The position numbers were made by a program, and so were the translations under genes. From positions 28,648,885 to 28,712,884 of the forward strand of contig OX243814.1 in the NCBI GenBank assembly GCA_945859605.1: a DNA stretch of 64,000 bases. Direction: 5' to 3'. Below are positions 21,152-32,400 of the stretch, piece after piece. The stretch is from Lumbricus rubellus. Lineage: Eukaryota; Annelida; Clitellata; Crassiclitellata; Lumbricidae. Positions within the stretch are counted from its first letter, which is position 1. Each line of letters opens with the position of its first letter. The notes under the pieces are model-generated. The model did not search any database, had not been told where the DNA came from, and saw only the letters and a program-made list of their open reading frames with translations.

Positions 21152-21269
21152 GATTCATGTTTTCAAGTCGCATCTTGTACATAGTACGTACGGATTCATG
21201 TTTTCAAGTCGCATCTTGTACGTACGTACGGATTCATGTTTTCAAGTCGCATCTTGTACGTACGTACGG
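21152..21269. repeat. Tandem repeat, three copies of 38-41 bp
   Basis: Unit begins GATTCATGTTTTCAAGTCGC and ends in a short GTAC run. Confidence 0.9.
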
Positions 21270-21722
21270 AGTCTGTCAGGTTGTTGGCCTGGTTTTTTGC
21301 TGTCCGTGTGTTGTAATTTATAGACCTGTCACACAGAGTCACACCTGTTGTTGCTTCCGAAGACCATTGTTGATAGAGGCACACAATACTTGTACATGCA
21401 CAATTGATTTGTATCTGTTGATCTAGTAATGGACATTTATGTGAAAAGACCGATTGTAATGGGTATCTACAGAAATGTTGACAGAGTTAGACGATTATAA
21501 ACGACTGTTGTGTTGTCAAATGCCGTTGCCTGATGCTCCTCTGCCTCTTAGCTTCACTCTCAAAATTCAGGATATGCAGAGCTTCCTAGCATTGCAGGTT
21601 TATGTGAAAGCCAGGTGTCATTTATGTTGCTTGTAACATTAATCTTAGAGTGTTATGACACACTGTGAATTTGGCACGTTAATAAAATAAGTAGTCATAG
21701 CAGTAGCTGTTTGCATGTTATT

Positions 21723-21790
21723 GTATTGTATTGTATAAAAACATTTATAAAGCGCCTCTACTAGGGTGAACCGTTCAGAGGCGCTTTATT
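21723..21790 (-). mobile_element. Solo LINE/SINE tail, perfect 9-bp stem
   Basis: Plus-strand AGCGCCTCT (21751-21759) pairs with AGAGGCGCT (21777-21785). The minus-strand reading has the canonical tail order with terminal TTTATAAATG, then TACAATACAA. Confidence 0.7.
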
Positions 21791-22640
21791 TAATCTTTAT
21801 GCTTGCATGGTAGTTAGCATGTTGTTTCTTCGCAACACTTCAATTGCTGGCCTTTGGTATTATTATTAGCTGAATGGTGCGAATAAGTATTTTAATTATT
21901 GAACAGTTGATTGAGTTTTTGACTGTTGATGATAACATGGACGGATACTGTGCATAGCATGTTTTGTGCCTAATGGTAGTGATATTCTATCACCGATATG
22001 TCAAACTTGGTGAAAGCTGTAAAACTGTGGCACACCACGGTGGTCCGAGGCTAGTGAGCTTTGCCTCCAAATGTTACTGTGATAACATTCGCCATTTAAT
22101 GTGAGACATTACATTTTGGTGTCATTGCTGTTATTTTAATGTATGTTTTGTCAGCCCTTTCACGTTGAACATGTTCGTTGGTGGTGGTGGTCACTATATT
22201 TTTAAAATTGTACAATAATTAATTACTTATGATTCATCAGTACAACGTTGCTGAAGCATGTTAAGTTAATAGCTCATGTAACGTATTATATGTATATCAA
22301 AAGTCTGTGTATATAGTATTTTTTGCCTGCATCTCAAGCGCAAACATTTTTGTATATTTGTGCACAATCATTTTGACAACACGGTGTATACGTTTGCCAC
22401 AATTATTTTTTGCACAACTTCTAAAGATAGCTTCTTAGTACACAAGGGAACTGCTACGATAAGTTAATTAAGGTAGTCACACATGTATTGCATGAGTCTG
22501 GCTGAATTTTGAACTGCTTCTTAATTAATTGATAGGAATGTGAGGGCATTAAGGGCAGATTATGAATGCCAACACCTTCTCTTTTTGTCTGTTTGTTAAA
22601 ATTGCATGTGGTCATTACAAAGCAATGTTTAGCATCCCAA
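21791..22640. other. No gene recognised
   Basis: AT-rich, no conserved exon or clear repeat. Confidence 0.5.
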
Positions 22641-22647
22641 GTAACTG

Positions 22648-22945
22648 TTGACTGTTATACCTGCGAGAGCTCTGTTGCTCCACAGGTATTCAAGGCCACC
22701 GCCCTTCCGTGCTGTACAGAGGGGGTGCTCTTTCTATTCGCATGAACTGCAACTATGCCGAGTCAAGCCTTTTCCGTGGTGGGCCCAGTGGTTTGGAATG
22801 AGCTTCCACAGGAGCTATGTCTGTTTCCTGGGACCCTTACTGAAGCATATTTTATTCAACTCAAAAACTGCTTTTTTCGTGCTAGAGTCGGGAGCGCATC
22901 TGAACAGTCTCCTTAAATATGCGCTATAGAAATTCTGGAGTGAAT
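22648..22945 (+). mobile_element. LINE 3' end, reverse transcriptase C-terminal remnant
   Basis: One frame reads QAFSVVGPVVWNELPQEL, then LKNCFFRARVGSASEQ, matching the CR1/L2/Jockey-group C-terminal motif. The tail arms AGCGCAT and ATGCGCT are perfectly complementary but differ from other copies at paired positions. Best-preserved LINE coding end in the window. Confidence 0.8.
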
Positions 22946-23010
22946 GTTCTTCGTTATCATTAAAACAGTAGTACAGGTAGGTAGGTTTCGGTGAATTTTA
23001 CTTTTAAAAA

Positions 23011-23445
23011 TCTATATATATAAAAATTAAACTTTCCAATAGTTTGTGTAAAGTGTTCTCGAAACGTACCGCACAGATTGTTTTGAAAATTTCACAAAAC
23101 CTTCCATTCCTATCTGAGAGTGTCCATTTTTCTTTTTATCCGAAAAAACGCAATATTTTCCACAAAAAGTGAAGTTTGCATTCCGCTCGACCGCCATTTG
23201 CAAATTCAAAACCGATTTCAGAAACGCCTTGACAGTGACTGCGACCATGCAGACGAAACATGAATGAGGTCGCGTGCCGTGACGTCATAAGCGATTCGCA
23301 TAATTATTTTGCGGCCTTCAACATTCTTGGTTGAGGGAGGAAAGGAGCGGGGGGAGGGGGAGGGGAGAGGGGAAGATGGGAGGAGGGAAGGAAGGGAGGG
23401 GGACAGTCTTTTCTGCCACAGCAACGCGTGGCCGGGTACAGCTAG
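23011..23445 (+). mobile_element. Helitron-like non-autonomous element
   Basis: Starts TCTATATATATAAAAATTAA after A and ends GGCCGGGTACAGCTAG before T, the TC...CTAG pattern with A/T flanks expected of animal Helitrons. It has no TIR or target duplication. It contains a G-rich purine tract at 23330-23402. No Rep/helicase coding seen. Confidence 0.6.
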
Positions 23446-25500
23446 TTCTATATAAATTATTGCATGAAGAATGCAAGTCTCTTAGTTTTGCTTGCCTTTG
23501 ATAGGGCTTGAAATAAACTACTGTGGTAAAAAGTTGTGAACATATGGCAGGTCAGCCTCAGTGTCTTATTGCTTCAGGGCTTCTGTTACAAGTTGTTGCA
23601 TAAATATTCAGGTGCATTTATTGTAGCAAATCATAACTATTAGAAAATCATAATATTATATAAAAATTATTTAGGGAAAATGGCTGGAAATTTTGAACAG
23701 AAATTAGTGGAATAATGAAATCGACTTATGAAATGCTAGTGTGATCAAGGCTTAGAGTGTGACTGGACGGTCATGGACAGCGTCCAGGCACTTTTATTTT
23801 CAAACCTGAATACCATTTTACCACTTATTTAGCTAGCACAGCCGGGAGAGGTAAGGGGTGGCAGGAACTTCTGTTTTACACTGTAAACACTGATTTTGAT
23901 GGTACTGTCTCAGTGGATATTGCCAAAGTCTTTAAAGAGAACTTACAGGGGCACAGCTGTTGGCAAAGTAGAAACTGTAAATGAAATTCAGTGGCCCTGA
24001 TGCAGACCCAATTTTGTGCTTAAGCATGACTGACAAGAAATTTAATTTTAAAACATTAAATAAATGGTAAAAGATTAAAATCTTTTACCATTTTATTTAA
24101 GGTTTTTCAATTCAATTTTAATTAAAAAATGGAATTAGAAACCAGAACCGTTTCTAAAGTGGTCAGTGGATTGCAGTATACCAGCGAGATATATATTTGC
24201 ATATATTATGGTATGTTTATAATTAATTGGTCGAAATTTAATGTATTCATCTGATGGTGAGGTATATAATATATACCTTTAATACAATTGCTTTGTGAAT
24301 GAGTACACATATTGAAATTATATACACCGTATACAACTATACATGCATGTTGTAAGTTCTCTTTTGTGCTTTTTTCTTAAAATGAAATGTGTTGCCAAGT
24401 TACATTAACATTTAATTCCTTTTCTTCCTTTGCACACTGACTGAATTGTAGACAGGCAGAATATGTACAGCACAGTTGCTGTGAGCACAGTTGCTTTTGT
24501 TAGTTGCGCCTTGTGTTAATGATTCCAGTGAAGTCATACTATTCTGAGGGATCATTTATTCACTGGTTTCCTGTGTAAAGATAACTACAGTAAAGCCTGT
24601 ACAATAAACACCAAGGCTTGAAAGGACCAATGTATTATAATTTATCTTGGAGAAGCTTAAAGTTTGATTGTGTAAATTTAATCATACAATGAAAGTGACT
24701 TGTGCTAATTTTCAGCATATTTATGAATTCTGCAATCTAACGCAAAGCTTACGTAGATGTAAAGTGCTCAATGTAGAGATTAAATGACAACATCAGTGAT
24801 CTTTCTGCATCAAAGTGTAAAAAATATGTATCCAAACAACGTCTGTCAAAGTTAGCAAGGTATTAAATCTACTAAGGGTCTGCTAAGGGGTTGTCCATAC
24901 ATTACACAGTCTATCAAATTGTTGGCCTGGTTTACAGATTTAGAGGATTAGATGATTAGCTAAATAGGCTTTGCAAGAGGGGAGGGTAGAAAAACCTTCT
25001 ATGTACCTACCCATAGTGGGGTCAACAATTGTACAGGTGCGTATGGGGGGAGGTTAAATGGGTTTGAAGATGCGATTTTTGCATGTGTCATATATGGATG
25101 ACCCCAATTTTGGTAAACAATTCTGGTCTGCTGTGGTTGGGACCTGACGGGGCTTTAAGGGAAATTTAGATTTGAAGATACATTCTGCACATATTTAAGT
25201 CTGATTGTGTTGCCAATTGGTATAAATGTCTTAGTTAATGCAATGGTTAAGGCTATGTATACTTCAGTTGATAAATACAATCTAATGTAATGTATAATGT
25301 CATAAAGCCAATGAACAGATCAAATTGTTATTCTTACTGGACATACTTATTTGCGGTGGCCTTGGAGGTGCTATTAATTGGTTTAGGGTTCTGGTCCAGC
25401 TTAGGCTAACAGTGAACTGATGTTGACAGAAGTTGTTTTTACACATCAATCTGATTCAAGCCTCTTGATGTTTGCATTTGTACAGCAGTGAAGGTTATTG
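23446..25500. other. No gene recognised; one imperfect hairpin
   Basis: AT-rich. TGGTAAAAGATT and AATCTTTTACCA form a near-perfect hairpin at about 24055-24100. Near 23755, the phrase AGTGTGACTGGACGGTCATG resembles the left end of the hAT MITE at 26670. Confidence 0.5.
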
Positions 25501-25504
25501 CACA

Positions 25505-25518
25505 TTTATTGAAATAAA
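25505..25518. promoter_or_regulatory. Candidate poly(A) signals on both strands
   Basis: TTTATT (minus-strand AATAAA, 25505-25510) and plus-strand AATAAA (25513-25518) lie 2 bp apart in the gap between the convergent syntaxin and LEMD3 genes. This position would suit termination of both, but use is inferred only. Confidence 0.35.
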
Positions 25519-26292
25519 ATGTATTACGAATGACACACAGTTTCCCTTTCATTTCGTTAGTAGGGCCAGTTGTAACATATTCATTACAAACAATTACTAC
25601 ACCTTTTTACTAATTAAATAATCAAAAAACAAGTAACTCTCACTATAGAATCAATAAATGAGTTCTTATAAGAACTGTTCAGAAAACAACGGCTTTCCTG
25701 TTAACTCCTGATAAACATTACAAGCTAATGTGATTCTGTCAGTGCAAACCAAGTCTCGGTGGCATTTTGCACTAACTACAAATAATAATATCATCTTGTC
25801 AGAATTCTCTTAAATGGCTTCTTAAATTGTAAAACCCAAATTTAAATTCCTAACACGAATCACAATGAATTAGTTTCCATACCACATTTCACAAACTACA
25901 AGTTTCATTCACAACTAGAATATAAATTCATTACCTAAACCAACAAAAATTAAATATCATATTAAGCTTATAGAAGTCCTGTCACCGCTTAAGCAATCTA
26001 TATTGTCAGGCTTGTACATTTATCAGCGGCACATGTAAATTTTCTTGCAATAAAAGCAATTTAACAAAAGCAGGCACATAACACCAGTCTTTAACATCAG
26101 TCCCGTGCCAGTCGATCCGCTGGGCACACCCATCACTAAACTCCACCATTTCTTCAGAAACCTCACAACCAGTTTAGAGTAGAACACCAGAACAAAGAAA
26201 AAAATCTAAATGCAACGCTTGGGTTGACAACGAGTTTCGCAGAAAGGCCGTCAAACACCGTTAGAAACACGTTTTTACAGTCGCTCATTTCC

Positions 26293-26414
26293 TCACAAGA
26301 CCGCCGATCTTCTCCTGTGAGTTGACGAACGGAGAGGCACCATGGCGTTGGCCGATTCAGGAAATAAAGTCCTGTAGAAGAGTGGAGTCACGTATCGAAC
26401 TGAGATCAGCTTAT
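26293..26414 (-). CDS. LEMD3: LEMD3 exon 14: last exon
   Basis: 122 bp; acceptor TGCAATAG. Encodes KLISVRYVTPLFYRTLFPES, then a Ser/Arg-rich end RRRSAVL and TGA. KLISVRYV corresponds to KLVTVKYL of vertebrate MAN1. Confidence 0.93.
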
Positions 26415-29400
26415 CTATTGCACACACAAAAATGCACTGCACAAGTCTTTTCCACATCAAATTATAGCATTTTCTTTCAATGCCAATCAGGTAACACGAC
26501 TTCATATAGCTCTCAAAAATCTTCTAATGGTTTTCAAATATGCAAGAAAAACCATGCACAATCTTTAAGCGACCAGAACATTCAATGCTTACTTGTGATA
26601 TAACAAGATTTTGGACACACATCTTGCAAACTATTAGTATTTATATCATCGAATTAAAATATATGTCGACAGGGCTTAAAGTGTGGCTGGATGGTCATGA
26701 ATGGCGTCCATACACTTATTTTAAAATCTGAATGCCGTCCTACCACTTGTTGGCCAGCACAGCCTGGGAAGGTAAGGGGCACCCAGGCACTTATTTTGGA
26801 AAGGTAAGGAGCGTCCAGGCACTTATTTTGGACAGGTAAGGGGCGTCCAGGCACTTATTTTTCCACACTTTAAGCACTGTATGTCGCTAATCCAACCCTT
26901 TCCTCATAGATTGAGTCATAGGCGTAGGGGACATTTCAGGAGTGGGGGGCAAAAGTTTAACTTTTGCCCGAAATTTTTTTTCCGTCCGGCCGAAAATTCC
27001 CGTAACTTTTTTCTTCTTCCGCCCGAAAAATCTGAGGACTTTTTTTTTTTAGTCGTCCGGTCGAAATTGCTTGAAAATTCCCGTTACTTTTCCGCCCGAA
27101 AAATCTGACGACCGTTTTTTTTTTAGTCGTCCGGTCGAAACTGCCCGAAAATTCCCGTTCCGCCTTTTTTTTTTAAAGTCTAAATTCCGAAATTTCTTAA
27201 TTTCTTTATACATTTTTTTACTTTTCCCGGACTGCTTGCCCGAAAAACCCCACTTGCCCGAAATTTGGGGGGGCATTTGCCCCCCTGGACCCCCGTCTCC
27301 TACGCCTATGGATTGAGTATTCGAATATTATGAATATTAAGATTTTCAAATATTCACGAATATTAACGAATGTTAAAACTGCCAACTTAATATTCATAAT
27401 ATTCGTAAAATATTGTGTTTTTTCAAAAAATTATTTATTCTTGTTCTTTCAAGAAATTCTTAATTCTTAATTCTTATTTTGTTATTTATGAAAATGTTTA
27501 ACTTTTACTTAATGAATTGTACAAAATTGAGTTAGTCTACGCATAGACCTACACCAGTAAGTGACAATGACTTTAATAGATTTTATTGTTAAAAACCTTC
27601 AAGGTCTCTGCTGAGTCTGGTCAATTAGGCCATGCGGAATTCATATCACATTCAATACTTAATGTAAGTCGCTTTGTCTGACTTCTGCCCCCCGAACTGC
27701 CTCACCGATGGCAGTTGACAAGACTAGTAGCAGCAATAGTAGGCTAAATTATAAATAAACTTTAACTGCCTAGTATGCCTATAAGCTTAATAGTAACTGT
27801 ATATTGATAAAGTAGTTGTATATCAGTGTAGCAGGATGAGTAAATATAAATGCCAACGCAGAAAATAATAGTGCCAGATCACAAGCAAAATGTATCCTGA
27901 TCTCAGCATATTAAGCGCAATGCATATTTTAATTCAACTGTGCCCTGGATGCGAGTGAATGTCATAGAGACATACAGAAGCTTAAACTGCTTAATACCGA
28001 GTAACATTGCGGTTTCGATCGTTCACCTTAATTCGTTAACGAATATTAACGAATATTTACGAATATTAAAAAATCTTAATATTCACGAATATTTACGAAT
28101 ATTAAAACCTAAAGTCACGAATATTCAATCTATGCCTTCCCTGCCACTTTGATTACTATTTCATTGTTGCTTAACCATCACGGGTAATCACAAATTCCTT
28201 ACAAAATCATATCTGACGCTATAGATGTTTGAACATTTGTAAATATGAATTATCCATACCTTTGTAATACCACCCGTGGAGGAACTTGAAAGCCTGACCA
28301 GCAGCAGCCTCACTGACCAGTTTGATGTAGACGCAGTTCTAAGAGCAGTTAACAAACAGCACATCACATTCTGAGATAGCTACAAATTCCTATCTCAATC
28401 AAGAATGGCACCAAGCATTAAATTTTTTCTGCAAGACCATTTACTACCAGAATGCAACAGACCTTTAATGAGGAAAATGAATGGCAATGCAAAAAACTGT
28501 CAATTCATTACAGACCATTTCATCAACTTATAGTGCACCGATGTGCAGTCTAAAGCACGGTATGGTTGCAGTAGCGGCGCTAGGGGGGCTAAACTCCCCT
28601 CCAAAAAACAATCCATTGTTTTCCCCATGTAAAAATTAAATATTTCCATGCTTAGCCCCACCAAAAAATGAGCCAAATGACTAAAAAAAGTCACCACAAA
28701 TTTGGCGAATGAAAATGAACAATTTCCTCTGCGAGTTCAGCCCCCCAAAACTGAAACCCTGGCACCGCCACTGTATGGTTGCAGTTAAAAGTTGCTGCAC
28801 TCACCATAGTAGTAATTGAAATGTGGCAAACTGACTGCACCTATACAATTAATTGTAGTATACTCAATTACTTATGCATGTTGAGGCACGTGTCATCTCA
28901 TAAATTGTGATTGCGCCGCCCACCAAAGAATTCACGCGTTAAAAGTATCAAGAGTCTATAATCCTCAGATTAAGCATAAATTTAATACACCAGGCTTCTG
29001 GTGTATTTAAGCTTCTTCCAAAATAAGCAGGAATATTCATGCATAGGCCACAAGAAACTGTAAACTTAAAATCAAATTATATTATGTAAAAAAACCTCAA
29101 GATCAATCTCAGATCTACCTCATAAATGTCAAAGTGCAGAATGCCATGATATCCTCCGCATCTGTCAAGCACTGCGTCACGTATTGGACCATCGACTGCC
29201 TCCTTTCGTGAGTCTCTATAAAATAAAAATTCATCACATTCAAAGGAAATCATAAACTTGTAGTAGAAGCAACAGTAATCTGCAGTCCTGAGAATGGCTG
29301 CTCACGGCAGATACCTTCATTTATTAACCAGCCATTGCACTGTGTTGTAATGTATTGTATATGGGCAGCTATAAAGTGCCTCTAGCACTAATGACTATTC

Positions 29401-32400
29401 AGAGGCACTCCCTATGTGAGCACTCAAAGGAAACCTCTGGAAGACATTTTCTCTCCCTCTGTGCAAATGTGCTTAACTGAAAACACATCACCCTTTAATA
29501 CCGGAGGGCATAGGATTTCCCATACCATTTCGGAATTAAAGGGTTAAATGCGCTCCAAAGAATCTCACAGACTTCTAACTTACTCAGAACCATCGAGGAT
29601 GTTGCTGACTTTGAGACAAGCTGAGATCGCCTTCACACTCATGTCAGACCACTGCTTCGGTTTCTGGTCTGAAAATAAAAGTACAAACCAATTTCTAAGA
29701 GCTCTGTCCAGTTCCCCAAATTCTTAAAACATCTTCTAGACAAGAGCAGAAATTTGTGCAAAGGTATTCTAAGAACTTTAGGAGAAACTGTTTTAGACAT
29801 TTTCTAAAGCAGTATATCCTCAAATTCTTAAAACGCCTTCTTGCAAATTTCTGTTCTAGCCAGGCTAAATCCTTGAAAAAATCATTCATGAGACTAAAGT
29901 ACAGCTATGTTAATGCAGTTCAGATAAATAGCATTAGGTGAAGAAATGAGTGCTTGATACTCAGCTCCTAGTGTGTACAGTACACTAACGACTGTAACAA
30001 GACAATACCACCAAAACGGTGTTTTGATTGAACAATGATGTAGTTCTGGTACTCGTGCAACCTAAGTTGCTGCCCCAAGGAATGGAAATGATTATAATTA
30101 ATTATCAATGTCTCTCCATTGCTTGAACTTTGTCTTCCTTCAAATACAACCTCAGATCCACTATTTCTCATTGATGTTCAAACTCTCACTAGAAAACTGA
30201 CAATGTCATGAATCTCAGATTTTCTTCTCTGTGTGACTGTGCATGCATCAAAAAGTGTTCAGAATTAAAATAACAACAAACTCAGTAATTGACATTAAAA
30301 AAACTCACAGCTACCAAAAGTACTGACCAGATATTTATCTTGTGACAACCTTCATAAATAACATTGGCAATATAGCAGTGATCAATTAATACACGAATAT
30401 AAAGCTTAATTGATAATTAATATAAAAACTTATTTCATACCAGACTTCAGAGCATCTGTTGACGTCTACAAAATACAACAACGTTTGGATTGAATTAGTG
30501 GATGCCTTTATCAATCTTCATTAATTAATATTAATTTATTAATTAATATGAACCAATTCTGTCAGCACAGTTCGACTGGACTATGAGCTTCTACTTAACA
30601 GCACTACCTGCACCATTGCAAGCATTGCTACTATAACATTGCTACTATTTGAATATCACTCATCCTCGTCTTTCTCTCGTCTAAAAACTTGCCTGTTTTC
30701 TAGGGACTGAACGCACAGGGAGCGCTTCTGAAAGGTTCTTGATGCAAGTTCTAAGCGCTGTATAAATGGTCAGATACAATACAATACAATCACTCATGCT
30801 TGCAGCAGATGTATAATTGGTCATTGTTAATCTCACATTGCACAGAAAGGTCAATGCAAAGCTAACAGGCATTCAGTAAGATCAGTCAAAACAATAAAAA
30901 AAAAGCAAAAATAAGTTTACAGGCATTTATAGTAATAATTAATTGAACTATCTACATATTTAAAATTACTGTGCTTGCTGAAAGCAAAATTCATGATGAT
31001 AGCACATATTCAGGTACAACAGTAACATATAGATATTGTGTTAGAAGTTGAGAATGTGGTAAAGAAAACCCAGTACAAAATGGATTCTGAGAATATACAT
31101 ATAGACTGCACCAAAAACAAGTAGAAAGATCAGAGATTAAATTGGGCCCGCAAAACCAAAATCCATTGTTATAATTCTGTAACGTAAACTCTAAATTTAA
31201 TAAAATGCGTAATTTACATCTAAATAACGCCAGACGGACTCCTGCTTATCTCCAATCAGCTGAAGCTCCTCTCGAACTCGCGATTCGCTCGTCGATATAA
31301 GTTCAACCGCCTGATTCCACAGGCGCCGTTTCTGTTTCCTAACGAAACACAAAAACGGCAACAATTAATACCTTGGACACAGCGATGAAAGATGAAACAT
31401 TGGACACATTCCGAGGTAACGTGGCATATAAAAGCAACACCTCTCCCACAATCATCCTTCTCCTGGCAAACAGCATTTGTTCAGAAATCTTATATAACAA
31501 ATAAATTAACTGCTCTATCAAATGAGAATTCATATTTAAGTTAACCTTTTAATACCGAGATGGCAGTAAATGGTATGGGAAATCCTATACCCTCCGGCAT
31601 TAACGAGTTAAGGTTCGCAACCAACTCTAGTCGGCATGTAGGGACCCCGAGCAAGTTCTTCACTCGCAGTGTGAAACTTAAATCCCTAGTGTCAGTGCTG
31701 AAGTCGGGAGCGCCTCTGAGTAGAAATAATGAAGTGGCGAAATAACAACATATATACATATTCTCAGAGTAAAAGCTCTTCTTATCCCAGGGCCTGGTTC
31801 AAGCAATGAAATGACAACCGAGTCCTTGAGATTGTTCGAGCGATTGCTGAGCAAGCGTCACCCTTCGTACCTTTGAGCGAGAGGGATGAGAGCATCTCGC
31901 ACGTGAGCAATCGACAGGTACAGCACAAGATCAGAATCTTCGTGACACGCGACGGCATGATTCTGCAGCAGACCTAAACAGCACAAACACAAACGACAAG
32001 CTTTAAGAAAATATCCCAAAGCAATAAAGGTGAATTCCAAATTTCTTTAAATCAAATAATCAAATGTACGTAAGCAATCAAGCCACTTGTCAGCATCCCA
32101 AAGTAACTCAGTATCAGTCCAAAATCCATTTATTGAATCCAGCAAAACAAACAATTTCAGATACAAAAAAACATTAATTGAACAAATAAAACAAAGAATT
32201 AAATACCAGAATTTATATGACAGTTTATGTGTGAACAAAAGGCACAACTGAAGGGATGGATCCAGCAAGATAGGGACCCACTGTACATGTATATAAGTGA
32301 CTGACTGATGGTACATTGTGAGAAGCTGGACCAGGTATCAGCATGCCCTAGGAAACAGGACACCAAGCCGACAGCTAGCACAGAGATGCACTACAGACAA

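Noticed and set aside
26090..26170. Alternative last exon of LEMD3 (KLVVRFLKKW or EMVEFSDGC frames)
   Set aside because: First lacks an AG acceptor, second lacks RRM similarity; exon 26293-26414 fits phase and the KLVTVKYL motif.
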